A stretch of 64,000 nucleotides of DNA from Mycolicibacterium phocaicum (lineage in GTDB: Bacteria > Actinomycetota > Actinomycetes > Mycobacteriales > Mycobacteriaceae), in the NCBI RefSeq assembly GCF_010731115.1, contig NZ_AP022616.1, forward strand, positions 3,038,001 through 3,102,000. Reading direction: 5' to 3'. The notes beneath the pieces were generated by a model, which did not search any database, was not told the DNA's origin, and saw only the letters and a program-made list of their open reading frames with translations. A program made the translations under genes and the position numbers. Shown here piece after piece: positions 1 to 9,088 of the stretch (its first letter is position 1; each line of letters begins with the position of its first letter).

Positions 1-464
1 CAGTCCGCGCCGTCCAGGAAGACGACGTCACTCAGGCTGGGAACCTGCGGACGCACCTCGGCGATCATCGCCGCATAGTCGGATGTCTTGAACGACGTCG
101 CCGAGACCAACACACGCATCCCGGATTGGTTGAGCGCGTAGGCAAGTTCGTGCACCCGGTACGCCGGATTCACGTTGACCAGGATGGCGCCGATCTTGGC
201 CGTCGCGAGCTGCGTGACGATCCACTGCGCGCAGTTCGGTGACCAGACCCCGACACGGTCACCCTTGTCGACGCCGCGGGCCATCAGGCCGCGCGCGATC
301 AGGTCGACCTCGGCGTTCAACTCGGCATACGTGTACCGCAGTCCCTGCCCGCGGTCGACCAACGCGAGAGTATCCGGATGGGCCGCGACGGTGCGCTCGA
401 AGTTGGCCCCGATGGTCTCTTCGAGGATCGGGGTGTCGGTGGGCCCCGCGTCGTAGCTCAGCAT
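1..464 (-). CDS. AMP-binding acyl-CoA synthetase, N-terminal part (runs off left edge)
   Basis: About 154 N-terminal residues of an AMP-forming acyl-CoA ligase are present; the gene continues beyond base 1. The frame reads MLSYDAGPTDTPILEETIG and later WIVTQLATAKIGAILVNVNP, the typical start of a FadD-type fatty-acyl-CoA synthetase. The catalytic P-loop and C-terminal domain lie outside the window. The ATG at 464..462 shares one base with the TGA of the upstream ligase, so the two ligases form a translationally coupled pair on the minus strand. The substrate cannot be inferred from this fragment. No stop codon occurs inside the window in this frame. Confidence 0.85.
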   Translation of the reverse strand, partial: MLSYDAGPTDTPILEETIGANFERTVAAHPDTLALVDRGQGLRYTYAELNAEVDLIARGLMARGVDKGDRVGVWSPNCAQWIVTQLATAKIGAILVNVNPAYRVHELAYALNQSGMRVLVSATSFKTSDYAAMIAEVRPQVPSLSDVVFLDGAD

Positions 465-2182
465 CAGTTCACCAGGTCCTCATAGCGGTATTCCGATGCG
501 ATCGGGGTGCCGGCCGCATGCGCTTGATCTTCGCGCTTGCGCAGGTCAACGCGCCGGATCTTGCCGGAAATCGTCTTGGGGAGGTCACCGAACTCCACCC
601 GGCGCACCTTGAGGTACGGCGCCAGGTGGTCACGGGCGAATTCCATGATGGACCGCGCCGTGTCCGCGTCGGCGTCCCAGCCCGTGGCCAGACAGACGTA
701 CGCCTTCGGCACGGCGAGCCGGGTGTCGTCGGGCTGCGGCACCACCGCGGCTTCCACCACCGCGGGATGCTCGATGAGCACGCTCTCCAGCTCGAACGGC
801 GACACCTTGTAATCCGACGACTTGAACACGTCATCGGTGCGGCCGATGTACGTGATGTAGCCGTCGCTGTCACGGGAGGCGACGTCGCCGGTGTGGTAGT
901 AACCGCCCGCCATGACGGCCGCATTGCGTTGCGGGTCAGCAAGATAACCGGTCATCAGGTTGAGCGGCTCGGCGTTCAGGTCCAGGCAGATCTCGCCTTC
1001 GTCGGTGCGCTCACCGGTCACCGGGTCGACCAGCACCACCGGCACGCCCGGCATCGGCCGGCCCATCGAGCCGGCCTTGACGGGCTGTCCCGGGGCGTTG
1101 CCGACCAGCAGGGTGGTCTCGGTCTGGCCGAAGCCATCGCGGATGGTCAGCCCCCAGGCGTCCTGCACCTTGGCGATGACATCGGGGTTCAGCGGTTCGC
1201 CGGCGCCCAGAATCTCGCGCAGCCCTTCGGGTTTGGCGCCGAGGTCGGCCTGGATCAGCATCCGCCACACGGTCGGTGGCGCGCAGAACGTGTTGACGCC
1301 GGCGCGACGCAATTGGCCCAGCAGCGCAGCGGCGTCGAAGCGGCTGTAGTTGTAGACGAAGATCGTCGCCTCGGCGATCCACGGCGCGAACACACAACTC
1401 CAGGCGTGCTTGGCCCAGCCCGGCGAGCTGATCGCCAGATGGACGTCGCCGGGCGTCACCCCGATCCAGGCCATCGTGGACAGATGGCCGACGGGGTACG
1501 AAATCTGCGAGTGCTCAACGAGTTTGGGCTTGCTGGTGGTGCCCGAGGTGAAGTAGACCAGCAGCGGGTCGTCTACCTCGGTGACCGCGGCGAACGGTCC
1601 CGCCGAAACCACGTCGTACGCGTCGGCGTAGCGGTGCCAGCCCGGTACCGGATCCCCGACGACGATCCCGACGTACTGCCCGTCCACGGACGCGAACTTG
1701 TCCGCATCGGCCGCATTGGTCACCACGAAGCCCGCCCCGCCACGGGTGATCCGGTCGGCCAGATCGGCCGAACCCAGCGCCCCGGTCGTCGGCATCACCA
1801 CCGCGCCGAGCTTGGCGACCGCCAGCATCGACTCCCACAGCTCGACCTGGTTGCCCAGCATGACGATGACGCGGTCGCCCTTGCCCACGCCCAGCGCTCG
1901 CAGCCACGTCGCCACCTGGTCGGACCGGTCGGCCATCTCCGCGAAGGTGTACCGCTGCTCGTCGCCGCCTTCTTCGGTGATCCACAACGCCGCCTGCCCG
2001 GCCCGTTCGGGGCTGCGCGCGATGACGTCGAACCAGTCGGTGGCCCAGTTGAAGGCCCCGGTCAGCCGCGGCCAGCTGAACGAATCGACGGCCTGCGCGT
2101 AGTCACCGATCGATGCCACGAGGCGGTCCCGCGCCGCTCGGTACTGCTCGGTGTTGGTGGTGATCCCAGCGTCTGTCGCCAT
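464..2182 (-). CDS. AMP-forming acyl-CoA synthetase (medium-chain/ACSM-like)
   Basis: A 572-residue ANL-superfamily ligase that should adenylate a carboxylic acid and transfer it to CoA. Visible core motifs are the phosphate-binding loop YFTSGTTSKPK (210-220), GFGQTET (350-356), the hinge-side GYYHTGD (427-433), GRTDDVFKSSDYKVSPFE (447-464) and the C-terminal PKTISGK with catalytic Lys541. The length is normal for the family. The motif pattern resembles ACSM-type medium-chain or aryl-acid ligases; this assignment is an inference. It overlaps the next ligase by one base, and its start is only 58 bp from the divergent LuxR-type gene, which is the obvious candidate regulator. Confidence 0.9.
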   Translation of the reverse strand: MATDAGITTNTEQYRAARDRLVASIGDYAQAVDSFSWPRLTGAFNWATDWFDVIARSPERAGQAALWITEEGGDEQRYTFAEMADRSDQVATWLRALGVGKGDRVIVMLGNQVELWESMLAVAKLGAVVMPTTGALGSADLADRITRGGAGFVVTNAADADKFASVDGQYVGIVVGDPVPGWHRYADAYDVVSAGPFAAVTEVDDPLLVYFTSGTTSKPKLVEHSQISYPVGHLSTMAWIGVTPGDVHLAISSPGWAKHAWSCVFAPWIAEATIFVYNYSRFDAAALLGQLRRAGVNTFCAPPTVWRMLIQADLGAKPEGLREILGAGEPLNPDVIAKVQDAWGLTIRDGFGQTETTLLVGNAPGQPVKAGSMGRPMPGVPVVLVDPVTGERTDEGEICLDLNAEPLNLMTGYLADPQRNAAVMAGGYYHTGDVASRDSDGYITYIGRTDDVFKSSDYKVSPFELESVLIEHPAVVEAAVVPQPDDTRLAVPKAYVCLATGWDADADTARSIMEFARDHLAPYLKVRRVEFGDLPKTISGKIRRVDLRKREDQAHAAGTPIASEYRYEDLVN

Positions 2183-2240
2183 GAACGTAGGATCTACGTC
2201 ACACCCCTCCGCCCGCTACCCCCGAAAGAGGGTACTGACC

Positions 2241-3080
2241 GTGACCACCGGCCCATCCGTGCTGCGCCCGCGCGACACCGACGCGGTGCGCGCTGAGCTG
2301 CGCCGTCTGGGCTCCGAGGGTGCGGTACCCGTGATGTTCGGCGGCGAGGTGCACGACGACGCGCTGCTGATCACCGAGTTCTACGGCACCCGCGGCGGTG
2401 GCCTCCGGGGGCTGACGGTGCGCTCGATGTGCGGGCTCGGCGGCGCCAGCATGGTCTCGGGTCAGCCGCTCGCGGTGGCCGACTACCGGCACGCGCCGTC
2501 CATCACGCACGACTACGACATGCCTGTGCTCTCTGAAGGCATCCGGTCGGTGCTGGCGGTGCCCGTCGTGGTCGACGGCCGCGCCCGGGCCGTGTTGTAC
2601 GGCGCCTACCGGTCCAGCGCACCGTTCGGCGGCCGGGCCGTGGACCTGATGCTGGCCTCGGCGCAACGGCTGTCGGACGAGCTGACGATCCGCGACGAGG
2701 TGGACCGCCGGCTGCGGCTGCAACAGGCCCCCGCCGCCGACACCGCGGTGAACGCCGAACACATCCGCCAGGTGCACGCCGAGCTGCGCCGGCTGGCGGC
2801 CGGGGGCTCGCCCGTGGCGCCCGGCGATCTGGGCGGCCTCGCCGACCGGCTGGCAGAGGCCCTGGCCGGCGGGCCCGCGCCGGCCGGTCCGCTGAGCCCG
2901 CGCGAAGTCGACGTCCTCGCGCAGATCGCGCTGGGGTGCACCAATACCGAAGCCGCCCAGCGGCTTTCGCTGAAACCCGAGACCGTCAAGAGCTATCTGC
3001 GCAGTGCCGCAATGAAACTCGGCACCCACAGCCGGCGCGAGGCCGTGTCGAAGGCACGGCAGCTGCGGCTTATCCCCTGA
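2241..3080 (+). CDS. GAF-domain LuxR-family transcriptional regulator
   Basis: A 279-residue regulator. The N-terminal half (about 20-160) looks like a GAF sensory domain (SMCGLGGASMVSGQPLAVAD, SEGIRSVLAVPVVVDGRAR). The C-terminal 60 residues are a LuxR/GerE helix-turn-helix: LSPREVDVLAQIALG followed by SLKPETVKSYLRSAAMKLG. I chose the GTG at 2241 because the domain begins soon after it; an in-frame extension back to 2151 would overlap the divergent ligase. It is transcribed away from the acyl-CoA ligases, so control of fatty or aryl acid activation is plausible, possibly by ligand binding to the GAF domain. It ends four bases from the convergent ABC transporter gene. Confidence 0.85.
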   Translation: MTTGPSVLRPRDTDAVRAELRRLGSEGAVPVMFGGEVHDDALLITEFYGTRGGGLRGLTVRSMCGLGGASMVSGQPLAVADYRHAPSITHDYDMPVLSEGIRSVLAVPVVVDGRARAVLYGAYRSSAPFGGRAVDLMLASAQRLSDELTIRDEVDRRLRLQQAPAADTAVNAEHIRQVHAELRRLAAGGSPVAPGDLGGLADRLAEALAGGPAPAGPLSPREVDVLAQIALGCTNTEAAQRLSLKPETVKSYLRSAAMKLGTHSRREAVSKARQLRLIP

Positions 3081-3084
3081 CCCG

Positions 3085-4902
3085 TCAGGCCAGCGAGTCG
3101 ACCCAGGCGCGGTGCAGCGCCGCATACCGACCGTTCTGCGCGACCAGATCGTCGGGCGCGCCGTCCTCGACGATGCGCCCGCCGTCGAGCACCAGGACCC
3201 GGTCCGCGGACTGCACCGTGGAGAGTCGGTGCGCGATCACGAGCGCGGTCCGCCCGGCCAGCACGGTGGCCAGCGCGCGCTGCACCAGCCGCTCGGTCGG
3301 GATGTCCAGCGACGACGTCGCCTCGTCCAGGATCAGCACTTTGGGATCGGCCAGGAAGGCACGCGCGAACGCGACCAACTGGCGTTGGCCTGCCGACAAC
3401 CGTCCGCCCCGGTTCGCGACGTCGGTGTCGTAGCCGTCCGGCAGGTTGTCGATGAACCGGTCCGCGCCAACGGCTTCCGCGGCCGCGCGGATCTCGGCGT
3501 CGGTGGCGCCGGGCCGCCCGAACCGGATGTTGTCGGCGACGGTGCCGGCGAACATGAAGTTCTCCTGCGTCACCATCACGACGTGCTGGCGCAGCTCGGT
3601 TTGGCCGATGGACCGCAGGTCGATGCCGTCGAGGGTGACCGTGCCGGTGACCGGGTCATAGAAGCGCGCGATGAGCTTGGCGATGGTCGTCTTGCCCGCA
3701 CCGGTGGCACCGACGAGGGCGACGGTCTGCCCCGCGGGCACCGTCAGATTCAGTTCGGGCAGCACCGGACGGTCCGGGGTGTAGCCGAAGCTGACGCCGT
3801 GAAAAGCGATGTCGCCCTTGACCGTCGTCAGCTCGACCGGGTCGGTGGGGTCCATGATCGCCGGCTGCTGACCCAGCACGCCGGCCAGCTTCTCCAGCGC
3901 CGACGCCGCGGACTGGAAGCTGTTGAAGAACTGCGAAATCTCCTGCATCGGTTCGAAGAACATGCGCAGGTACAGCAGGAAGGCCGTCAGCGTGCCGATC
4001 GTCATCTGCCCGTGCAGCACCAGGTAGCCGCCGTACAGCAGCACCACCGCGGTGGTGACGTTGCCGACGAGTTTGACGCCGGGCATGAACACCGCGAGCA
4101 GGGTCATGGTGCGTTCGTTGATGACGCGGTAGTCGTCGACGACGTCGTCGAAGATCTCCTGATTGCGCGGCTCGCGCCGGTAGGCCTGCACGGCCTTGAT
4201 GCCCGTCATGGTTTCGACGAACTGCACGATGACCAGCGCCGCGCGTTCCCGGACGGTGCGGTACGTCTTGGACGACTCGCGCCGGAACCAGGCGACCAGC
4301 AACACCAGGAGCGGGAATGCGGCCAGGCACATCAGCCCGAGGCGCACATCGAGCGTGACGAGCAGGACCGCGGTGCCGCCCAGGGTGAGGATTGCGGTGA
4401 TGAGGCTGTCGAAACCCGTCGACAGCATGGTCTGGATGGCTTCGATGTCGTTGGTGGACCGGCTCACCACGCGGCCCGACGTGTAGCGGTCGTGGAAGGC
4501 GACGTCGAGCCGCTGGAACTGTCGATACACCCGGCGGCGCAGTTCGAGCAGCACCTTCTGCCCGATCCGGCCCGAACGGTTCAGGAAGAACAACCGGAAG
4601 GTGGCCTGCAGCACCACGACACCGCACAGGGCGGCGACGATCTGCAGCAGTTCGCGGGCCGGGCCACCCTGCACGATCGGTGGGATGCCGCGGTCGATGC
4701 CGCGCTGGACGAGCAGCGGAACAGACAGCCGCGCACCGTTTTCCACCACCACGACCAGGCCCAGCAGCAGGACTGCGAGCCGGTACGGCTTCAACAATGA
4801 ACCCAGCAGCGCCCGCGCTTCACGGCGACGCGAGACGCTCTCGTCGATGGGCAGGTCCTCGGCCTTGTCGACCGTCTGGCCGCGCCAGCTCTCGGTGCTC
4901 AT
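3085..4902 (-). CDS. ABC exporter half-transporter, catalytically complete NBD
   Basis: 605 residues: an N-terminal six-helix exporter domain (about 40-335) and a C-terminal ATPase. The ATPase has Walker A GATGAGKT (398-405), Q-loop Gln446, Walker B ILDEA with catalytic Glu527, and switch His558. Its signature motif is LSAGQ (502-506) instead of LSGGQ. Its ATG overlaps the stop of the upstream half-transporter (ATGA, 4899-4902), so the two are cotranslated. The partner has the complementary defects, which is the layout of asymmetric heterodimeric exporters such as TmrAB or BmrCD. The substrate is unknown; lipids or drugs are typical for the family. Confidence 0.92.
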   Translation of the reverse strand: MSTESWRGQTVDKAEDLPIDESVSRRREARALLGSLLKPYRLAVLLLGLVVVVENGARLSVPLLVQRGIDRGIPPIVQGGPARELLQIVAALCGVVVLQATFRLFFLNRSGRIGQKVLLELRRRVYRQFQRLDVAFHDRYTSGRVVSRSTNDIEAIQTMLSTGFDSLITAILTLGGTAVLLVTLDVRLGLMCLAAFPLLVLLVAWFRRESSKTYRTVRERAALVIVQFVETMTGIKAVQAYRREPRNQEIFDDVVDDYRVINERTMTLLAVFMPGVKLVGNVTTAVVLLYGGYLVLHGQMTIGTLTAFLLYLRMFFEPMQEISQFFNSFQSAASALEKLAGVLGQQPAIMDPTDPVELTTVKGDIAFHGVSFGYTPDRPVLPELNLTVPAGQTVALVGATGAGKTTIAKLIARFYDPVTGTVTLDGIDLRSIGQTELRQHVVMVTQENFMFAGTVADNIRFGRPGATDAEIRAAAEAVGADRFIDNLPDGYDTDVANRGGRLSAGQRQLVAFARAFLADPKVLILDEATSSLDIPTERLVQRALATVLAGRTALVIAHRLSTVQSADRVLVLDGGRIVEDGAPDDLVAQNGRYAALHRAWVDSLA

Positions 4903-6839
4903 CGGCGGCGCACCTCTTCGGACTCATCGGTCTGCTCGAGATACAGCTGCTCGAGCCGCTCGCGTTCGGCGTCCTGCTCCCAATCGCAGCTGCGCTCGCA
5001 GCCGTCGTCGAGCTCGTCGTCGGCCGACAACAGATAGCGGTATTCGGGTGCCTCCGCCAGCAACTCGGCGTGCGTGCCGATGCGGGTGATCGTGCCGTCC
5101 TGGAGCAGTGCCACCCGATCGGCCAGCAGGACAGTCGACGCCCGGTGCGCCACCACGATGCCCGTCACCGACGTCAGCACCCGCCGGAGCGCGACGGTGA
5201 CCTCCGCTTCGGTGTGCATGTCCAGGGCCGACAGGGTGTCATCGAGCACCAGCAGCGACGGCGCGGCGAGGATCGCGCGGGCCAGCGAAAGGCGTTGCCG
5301 CTGACCGCCGGACAGGCTCATCCCCTGCTCGCCGATGCGGGTGTCCAGCCCGAACGGCAGGTCGTAGACGAACTGGGCGGCGGCGATGTCGATGGCTTCG
5401 CGAATCTCGTCGTAGGTGGCGGGATTGTCGGCGCCACGACCGAGGGCGAGGTTCTCGGCGACGGACATCGAGAACAGCGTCGGATCTTCGAACGCGGTGG
5501 CCACGGCGGTCCGCAGGGCGGGCAGCGACAGCTCGCGGATGTCCCGGCCGTCGAGCAGGATCGCGCCCTCGGTGACGTCGTACAGCCGTGAGAACAACGC
5601 GGCCAGAACCGATTTCCCGGAGCCGGTGGCGCCGACCAACGCCAATGTCTGCCCGGGTTCGACCGTCACCGACACGTGGCGCAGCGCCCAGTCGTCGGGT
5701 GCGGCGTCGGGGAACCGGAAGCCGACGTCACGCAATTCGAGGTGTCCGCCGCGCGGCACGGTGGTGACCGGGCCGTCGGTGACATCCACTGGCGCGTCGA
5801 AGATCTCGGCGACGCGATCGGCCGCGGTCATCGACTCCTGCATCATCGACAGCAGGAAGCCCAGCGACGCGATGGGCCACACCAGCGACAGCATCATGGT
5901 GATGAACGCGACGAGCGTGCCCATGGTGACCAGGTCGTGGCCGACCGCGTACGCGCCGAATCCGAGCACCAGGATGAGCGTGAGATTCGGGATGACCTCG
6001 AGCAGCGTCCAGAACCGGGCCGATACCGCCACCTTGCCGACCTCGGCGTCGTAGAGGTCCGTCGCCCGCTCGTCGAACCGCTGGTAGACGTAGTCCTCCC
6101 GGCCGAACGACTTGATCACGCGCAGGCCCAGCGCCGACTCCTCGACATGCGTTGCGACATGGCCGGATTGGTCCTGCGCCAGCCGCGACAGCCGGCTGAA
6201 CTGCCGTTCGAATCTGAAGACCGTCACCGACACCGGCACCACAGAGGCCAGGACCACCACACCCAGCGGCCAGTACATGGCGAGCAGGATGGCCGTGACC
6301 ACGACGATCTGAATCGAGTTGAGCACCAGGAACAGCAGGCCGAACCCGAGAAATTGGCGAATGGTGCCAAGGTCGTTCATCACCCGGGACAGCAATTGCC
6401 CGGACTGCCACTGCCGGTGGAACGACATGGGCAGGATCTGCAGCCGCGCGTAGAGCTCTTTGCGGATGTCGGCCTCGACGCCCATGGTCGCCCGCGCCCC
6501 GAGCCAGCGCCGGATGAACCACAGCACCGCCTCGAGGAGGCCCAATGCGAGCGCCGCCGAACCGAGAACCCACAGGCCGTGCTGATCCTGATGCCGCACC
6601 GGACCGTCGATCACGGCCTTGGTCATCAGCGGAATCGCGACCGTCACGCCCAGACCGGCGCACGCGGTGAGCAGCATGGCGCCCCAGCGACCGCGGTAGG
6701 GGCCGAGGTACGGCAGCAGGCGCAGCAGGTCCGTCGACGCACGCCGACGCTGCGGCACCGGAGCGATCGCCGGGGCCGAGTGCAGGGGCTGGGCTACATC
6801 AGACACAACAACTTCAATGCTCGCACGTGCCACCGACAA
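4899..6839 (-). CDS. ABC exporter half-transporter with degenerate ATP site
   Basis: About 646 residues from a TTG at 6839; a GTG at 6806 with GAAG eight bases upstream is an equally good start. A six-helix membrane domain (about 50-340) is followed by an NBD with Walker A GATGSGKS (403-410), canonical signature LSGGQ (509-513) and His565. Two catalytic residues are changed: the Walker B motif is LVLDD, with Asp534 in place of Glu, and the Q-loop Gln is Glu451 (AFEDPTLFS). The acidic C-terminal tail (after about 605) is Glu/Asp-rich. It is the first gene of the pair and should heterodimerise with its downstream partner. It follows the CHR genes on the same strand at a 26-bp distance. Confidence 0.9.
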   Translation of the reverse strand: MSVARASIEVVVSDVAQPLHSAPAIAPVPQRRRASTDLLRLLPYLGPYRGRWGAMLLTACAGLGVTVAIPLMTKAVIDGPVRHQDQHGLWVLGSAALALGLLEAVLWFIRRWLGARATMGVEADIRKELYARLQILPMSFHRQWQSGQLLSRVMNDLGTIRQFLGFGLLFLVLNSIQIVVVTAILLAMYWPLGVVVLASVVPVSVTVFRFERQFSRLSRLAQDQSGHVATHVEESALGLRVIKSFGREDYVYQRFDERATDLYDAEVGKVAVSARFWTLLEVIPNLTLILVLGFGAYAVGHDLVTMGTLVAFITMMLSLVWPIASLGFLLSMMQESMTAADRVAEIFDAPVDVTDGPVTTVPRGGHLELRDVGFRFPDAAPDDWALRHVSVTVEPGQTLALVGATGSGKSVLAALFSRLYDVTEGAILLDGRDIRELSLPALRTAVATAFEDPTLFSMSVAENLALGRGADNPATYDEIREAIDIAAAQFVYDLPFGLDTRIGEQGMSLSGGQRQRLSLARAILAAPSLLVLDDTLSALDMHTEAEVTVALRRVLTSVTGIVVAHRASTVLLADRVALLQDGTITRIGTHAELLAEAPEYRYLLSADDELDDGCERSCDWEQDAERERLEQLYLEQTDESEEVRRR

Positions 6840-6865
6840 TCACCCGGCGCGACGGCGCGACCAGG

Positions 6866-7426
6866 TCAGATGAAGCCCAGGTACCCGACCAGACCGGCCG
6901 CGGCGACCACGATCAGCGGGTTGAGCTTGGTGAGCATGAAGATCACCGTGCAGACCGCCGTGACGGTGTAGGCCCGCCAGTCGTGGTCGGCGGCCCGGCT
7001 CATGACCAACGATGCCGCCAGGATCAGGCCCACCGTCAGCGGGGCGAAACCCTTTTCGACAGCGCGGCGGAGTTTGGAGCGTTCGGCCTTCTGCCAGATC
7101 AGCGTGATGACGTAGACGAAGCCCGCGGCCGGCACCACCATCGCGACCATCGAGACGACGCCGCCGATGATCGCGCCGGGAATGCCGCCCTCTTTCAGCC
7201 CGGCGCCGTAGCCGACCATCGACACGATGAGGATGCTCGGCCCCGGCGCGGTCTGCGAGATCGAGAACAGGTCGGCGAACTGGTTGTCGGTGAGCCAGTG
7301 CCTGCCGTTGACGGCGTTGATGTGCATCTCCGGCAGCACCACGTTGCCGCCGCCGATGGACAGCAGCGACAGCATGCCGAACAGCCCGATGAGTTGGATG
7401 TACGTCGAGAGCGCCGCTGTGCTCAT
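6866..7426 (-). CDS. CHR-family transporter, second half of a short-chain pair
   Basis: A 186-residue, strongly hydrophobic protein of the chromate ion transporter (CHR) family. It shows the family signature region near the N-terminus (SIGGGNVVLPEMH, then SQTAPGPSILIVSMVGYGAG) and about five to six membrane segments. Single-domain CHR proteins usually occur as adjacent pairs that assemble together, and the neighbouring upstream gene is the other half. Family members export chromate or related anions, but many have no tested substrate, so chromate resistance is only the default guess. A 31-bp gap separates the two halves. Confidence 0.85.
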   Translation of the reverse strand: MSTAALSTYIQLIGLFGMLSLLSIGGGNVVLPEMHINAVNGRHWLTDNQFADLFSISQTAPGPSILIVSMVGYGAGLKEGGIPGAIIGGVVSMVAMVVPAAGFVYVITLIWQKAERSKLRRAVEKGFAPLTVGLILAASLVMSRAADHDWRAYTVTAVCTVIFMLTKLNPLIVVAAAGLVGYLGFI

Positions 7427-7457
7427 GCGCGATCCGCCTCCGGCTTCTCGCTGACGC

Positions 7458-8033
7458 TCATGTCGACGCCGCGGTGCGCTCCCGCGGCCACGCCCAGATC
7501 AGACTGAGCGGGGCCAGAATCGCGAGCGTCCCCAGCAGCGGGAACCGCAGCACGCCGTTCAGCACGAAGGCGCCGGCGAACAGCAGCACCGGCACGACGC
7601 CCGTCAGGCACTTCTGGCCCGTCTTGAGCACCATCGTCAGGGTCAGGGCCACCGCGGCCGCCGACGCGCCGTGCAACACGCCCTTGACCGCGGGCACTTC
7701 CTTGAACCGGAAGTAGGCGAACGACAGCACCAGCACGATGACCAGAGGCATGGCGCACAAGCCGAATACCGCGGCGGCGGCACCGGGAAAGCCACGCATC
7801 TTGGTGCCGGCGAACACCGCCATGTTCACCTGGTTGGCGCCGGGCAGGATGCGGCACATCGTTGTGGCCGAGAGGAACTCGGCGTCCCCGAGCCAGCCCT
7901 TCTCGACGACCAGCACCTCGCGCGACCAGGCCGACAGCCCGCCGCCGAACGACGCCAGCGCGATGTGGTTGAACGTCAGGACCAACTCGAACAACGAAAC
8001 CCGTTGGGCCGTCGAGTCGATCTGCTCACTCAT
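7458..8033 (-). CDS. CHR-family transporter, first half of a short-chain pair
   Basis: 191 residues from the ATG at 8033 (MSEQIDST), which overlaps the end of the phospholipase D-like gene by 8 bp; an earlier ATG at 8051 would overlap further. The family motifs FNHIALASFGGGLSAWSRE and CRILPGANQVNMAVFAGTK mark it as a CHR-domain protein with about five membrane helices. It pairs with the downstream homologue of 186 residues. The coupling with the upstream gene suggests one transcription unit: PLD-like, CHR, CHR, and possibly the ABC exporter. Confidence 0.83.
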   Translation of the reverse strand: MSEQIDSTAQRVSLFELVLTFNHIALASFGGGLSAWSREVLVVEKGWLGDAEFLSATTMCRILPGANQVNMAVFAGTKMRGFPGAAAAVFGLCAMPLVIVLVLSFAYFRFKEVPAVKGVLHGASAAAVALTLTMVLKTGQKCLTGVVPVLLFAGAFVLNGVLRFPLLGTLAILAPLSLIWAWPRERTAAST

Positions 8034-9015
8034 GGACGAGCTCGGGGTCATGCGGGAAGTCGTCTTCGTGGTGCTGCGACGAATCCAGCGGATCCGGCGG
8101 CTCGTAGTGGTGCGAGGTCTCCCAGTCGGCGTCGAACACCTGCGACAGCTGCGCGACGGCGTCCGGGTCCTTGACCATCACGCCCAGCTCGCGGCGCAGG
8201 TCGAAGGCGCTGCGGTCGATGTTCATCGAGCCCACGAGGGCCTCATGGTCGTCGACGATGACCAACTTGGCGTGTACCCGCAGGTTCTTCTGCTTGCGCA
8301 CCTTCGCGCCGAACCGGCGCAGGGTCCGCAGCGAGGCGAACGTGTCGAGGATGTCCCAGTCGCTGATGCCGTGCTTGCCACCGCACAGCACATGGACGTT
8401 CACGCCCCGGCCCACCGCCGCCGCGATGTGGTCGAGGATGACGGCGTCGACGTACTTCGGGTGCTGGATGCGCAGCCGGTGTTCGGCGGTGTCGATGAAT
8501 TTCGCCATGTGGTAGCGGGAATTCGAGTTGCTCCACAACAGCCCGTGGTACTGCGACGGCTCCCAATCGGTGTGGGACCAGTCGGCGTCGAACACCTCGA
8601 CGATCTGCGCGACGTGCTCCGCGTCGGTGGTGATGACGCCGTAGTCACGGGTGAGGGTGAAGTACTTCTCGCACAGGTTGAACGTGGCCACGAGTGCAGC
8701 CGTCTCGTCGACCACGATCGACTTCTCGTGCGTCACGTAGAACGTCGGATTGGACCACTGGACGTTGACACCGGCAGCCGAGAATTGTTCGAACGTCTCG
8801 TCATTGGCGCGGTCCCCGCCCGAGCGGGCCGGGTTCAGCATGACGCGCACCGCGACGCCCGCCCGATGCCGGTCGATCACCGCCGCCACGAGGGACGGCT
8901 CGGTGAACGTGAATTGCTTGATGAGCAACGACTTCTGCGCCGATGCGAGGAAATCCCGCACCGGCTGCACGCCATCATCGGGTTGGACGATGACTCGCGG
9001 CGACACAGGCCCCAT
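8026..9015 (-). CDS. Phospholipase D-like phosphodiesterase
   Basis: A 329-residue protein with two HKD motifs of the PLD superfamily: THEKSIVVDE (His96, Lys98, Asp103) and VHAKLVIVDD (His248, Lys250, Asp255), each followed by the usual N (FN, MN). The two half-sites in one chain form one active site, as in cardiolipin synthases and bacterial PLDs. No signal peptide or membrane helix is evident, so it is probably cytoplasmic or peripheral. Substrate (phospholipid or nucleic acid) cannot be read from sequence. A GTG at 9006 is an alternative start. The gene diverges from prrA, leaving about 70 bp of shared promoter region. Confidence 0.85.
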   Translation of the reverse strand: MGPVSPRVIVQPDDGVQPVRDFLASAQKSLLIKQFTFTEPSLVAAVIDRHRAGVAVRVMLNPARSGGDRANDETFEQFSAAGVNVQWSNPTFYVTHEKSIVVDETAALVATFNLCEKYFTLTRDYGVITTDAEHVAQIVEVFDADWSHTDWEPSQYHGLLWSNSNSRYHMAKFIDTAEHRLRIQHPKYVDAVILDHIAAAVGRGVNVHVLCGGKHGISDWDILDTFASLRTLRRFGAKVRKQKNLRVHAKLVIVDDHEALVGSMNIDRSAFDLRRELGVMVKDPDAVAQLSQVFDADWETSHHYEPPDPLDSSQHHEDDFPHDPELVHE

Positions 9016-9088
9016 AAGCGCCGGATGCTAGCACCGAATAGTGGCTGCCAGACGTGCCTCCGTCAATAACAGTGGGCCATCGGGCAAG

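Noticed and set aside
239..2296. Long plus-strand open frame opposite the acyl-CoA ligase genes
   Set aside because: It is antisense to two clear ligases, is Arg/His/Gly-rich with no domain, and results from high third-position GC. The same applies to other long mirror frames such as those at 3112-4800, 5676-6971, 13814-14794 and 58601-62491.
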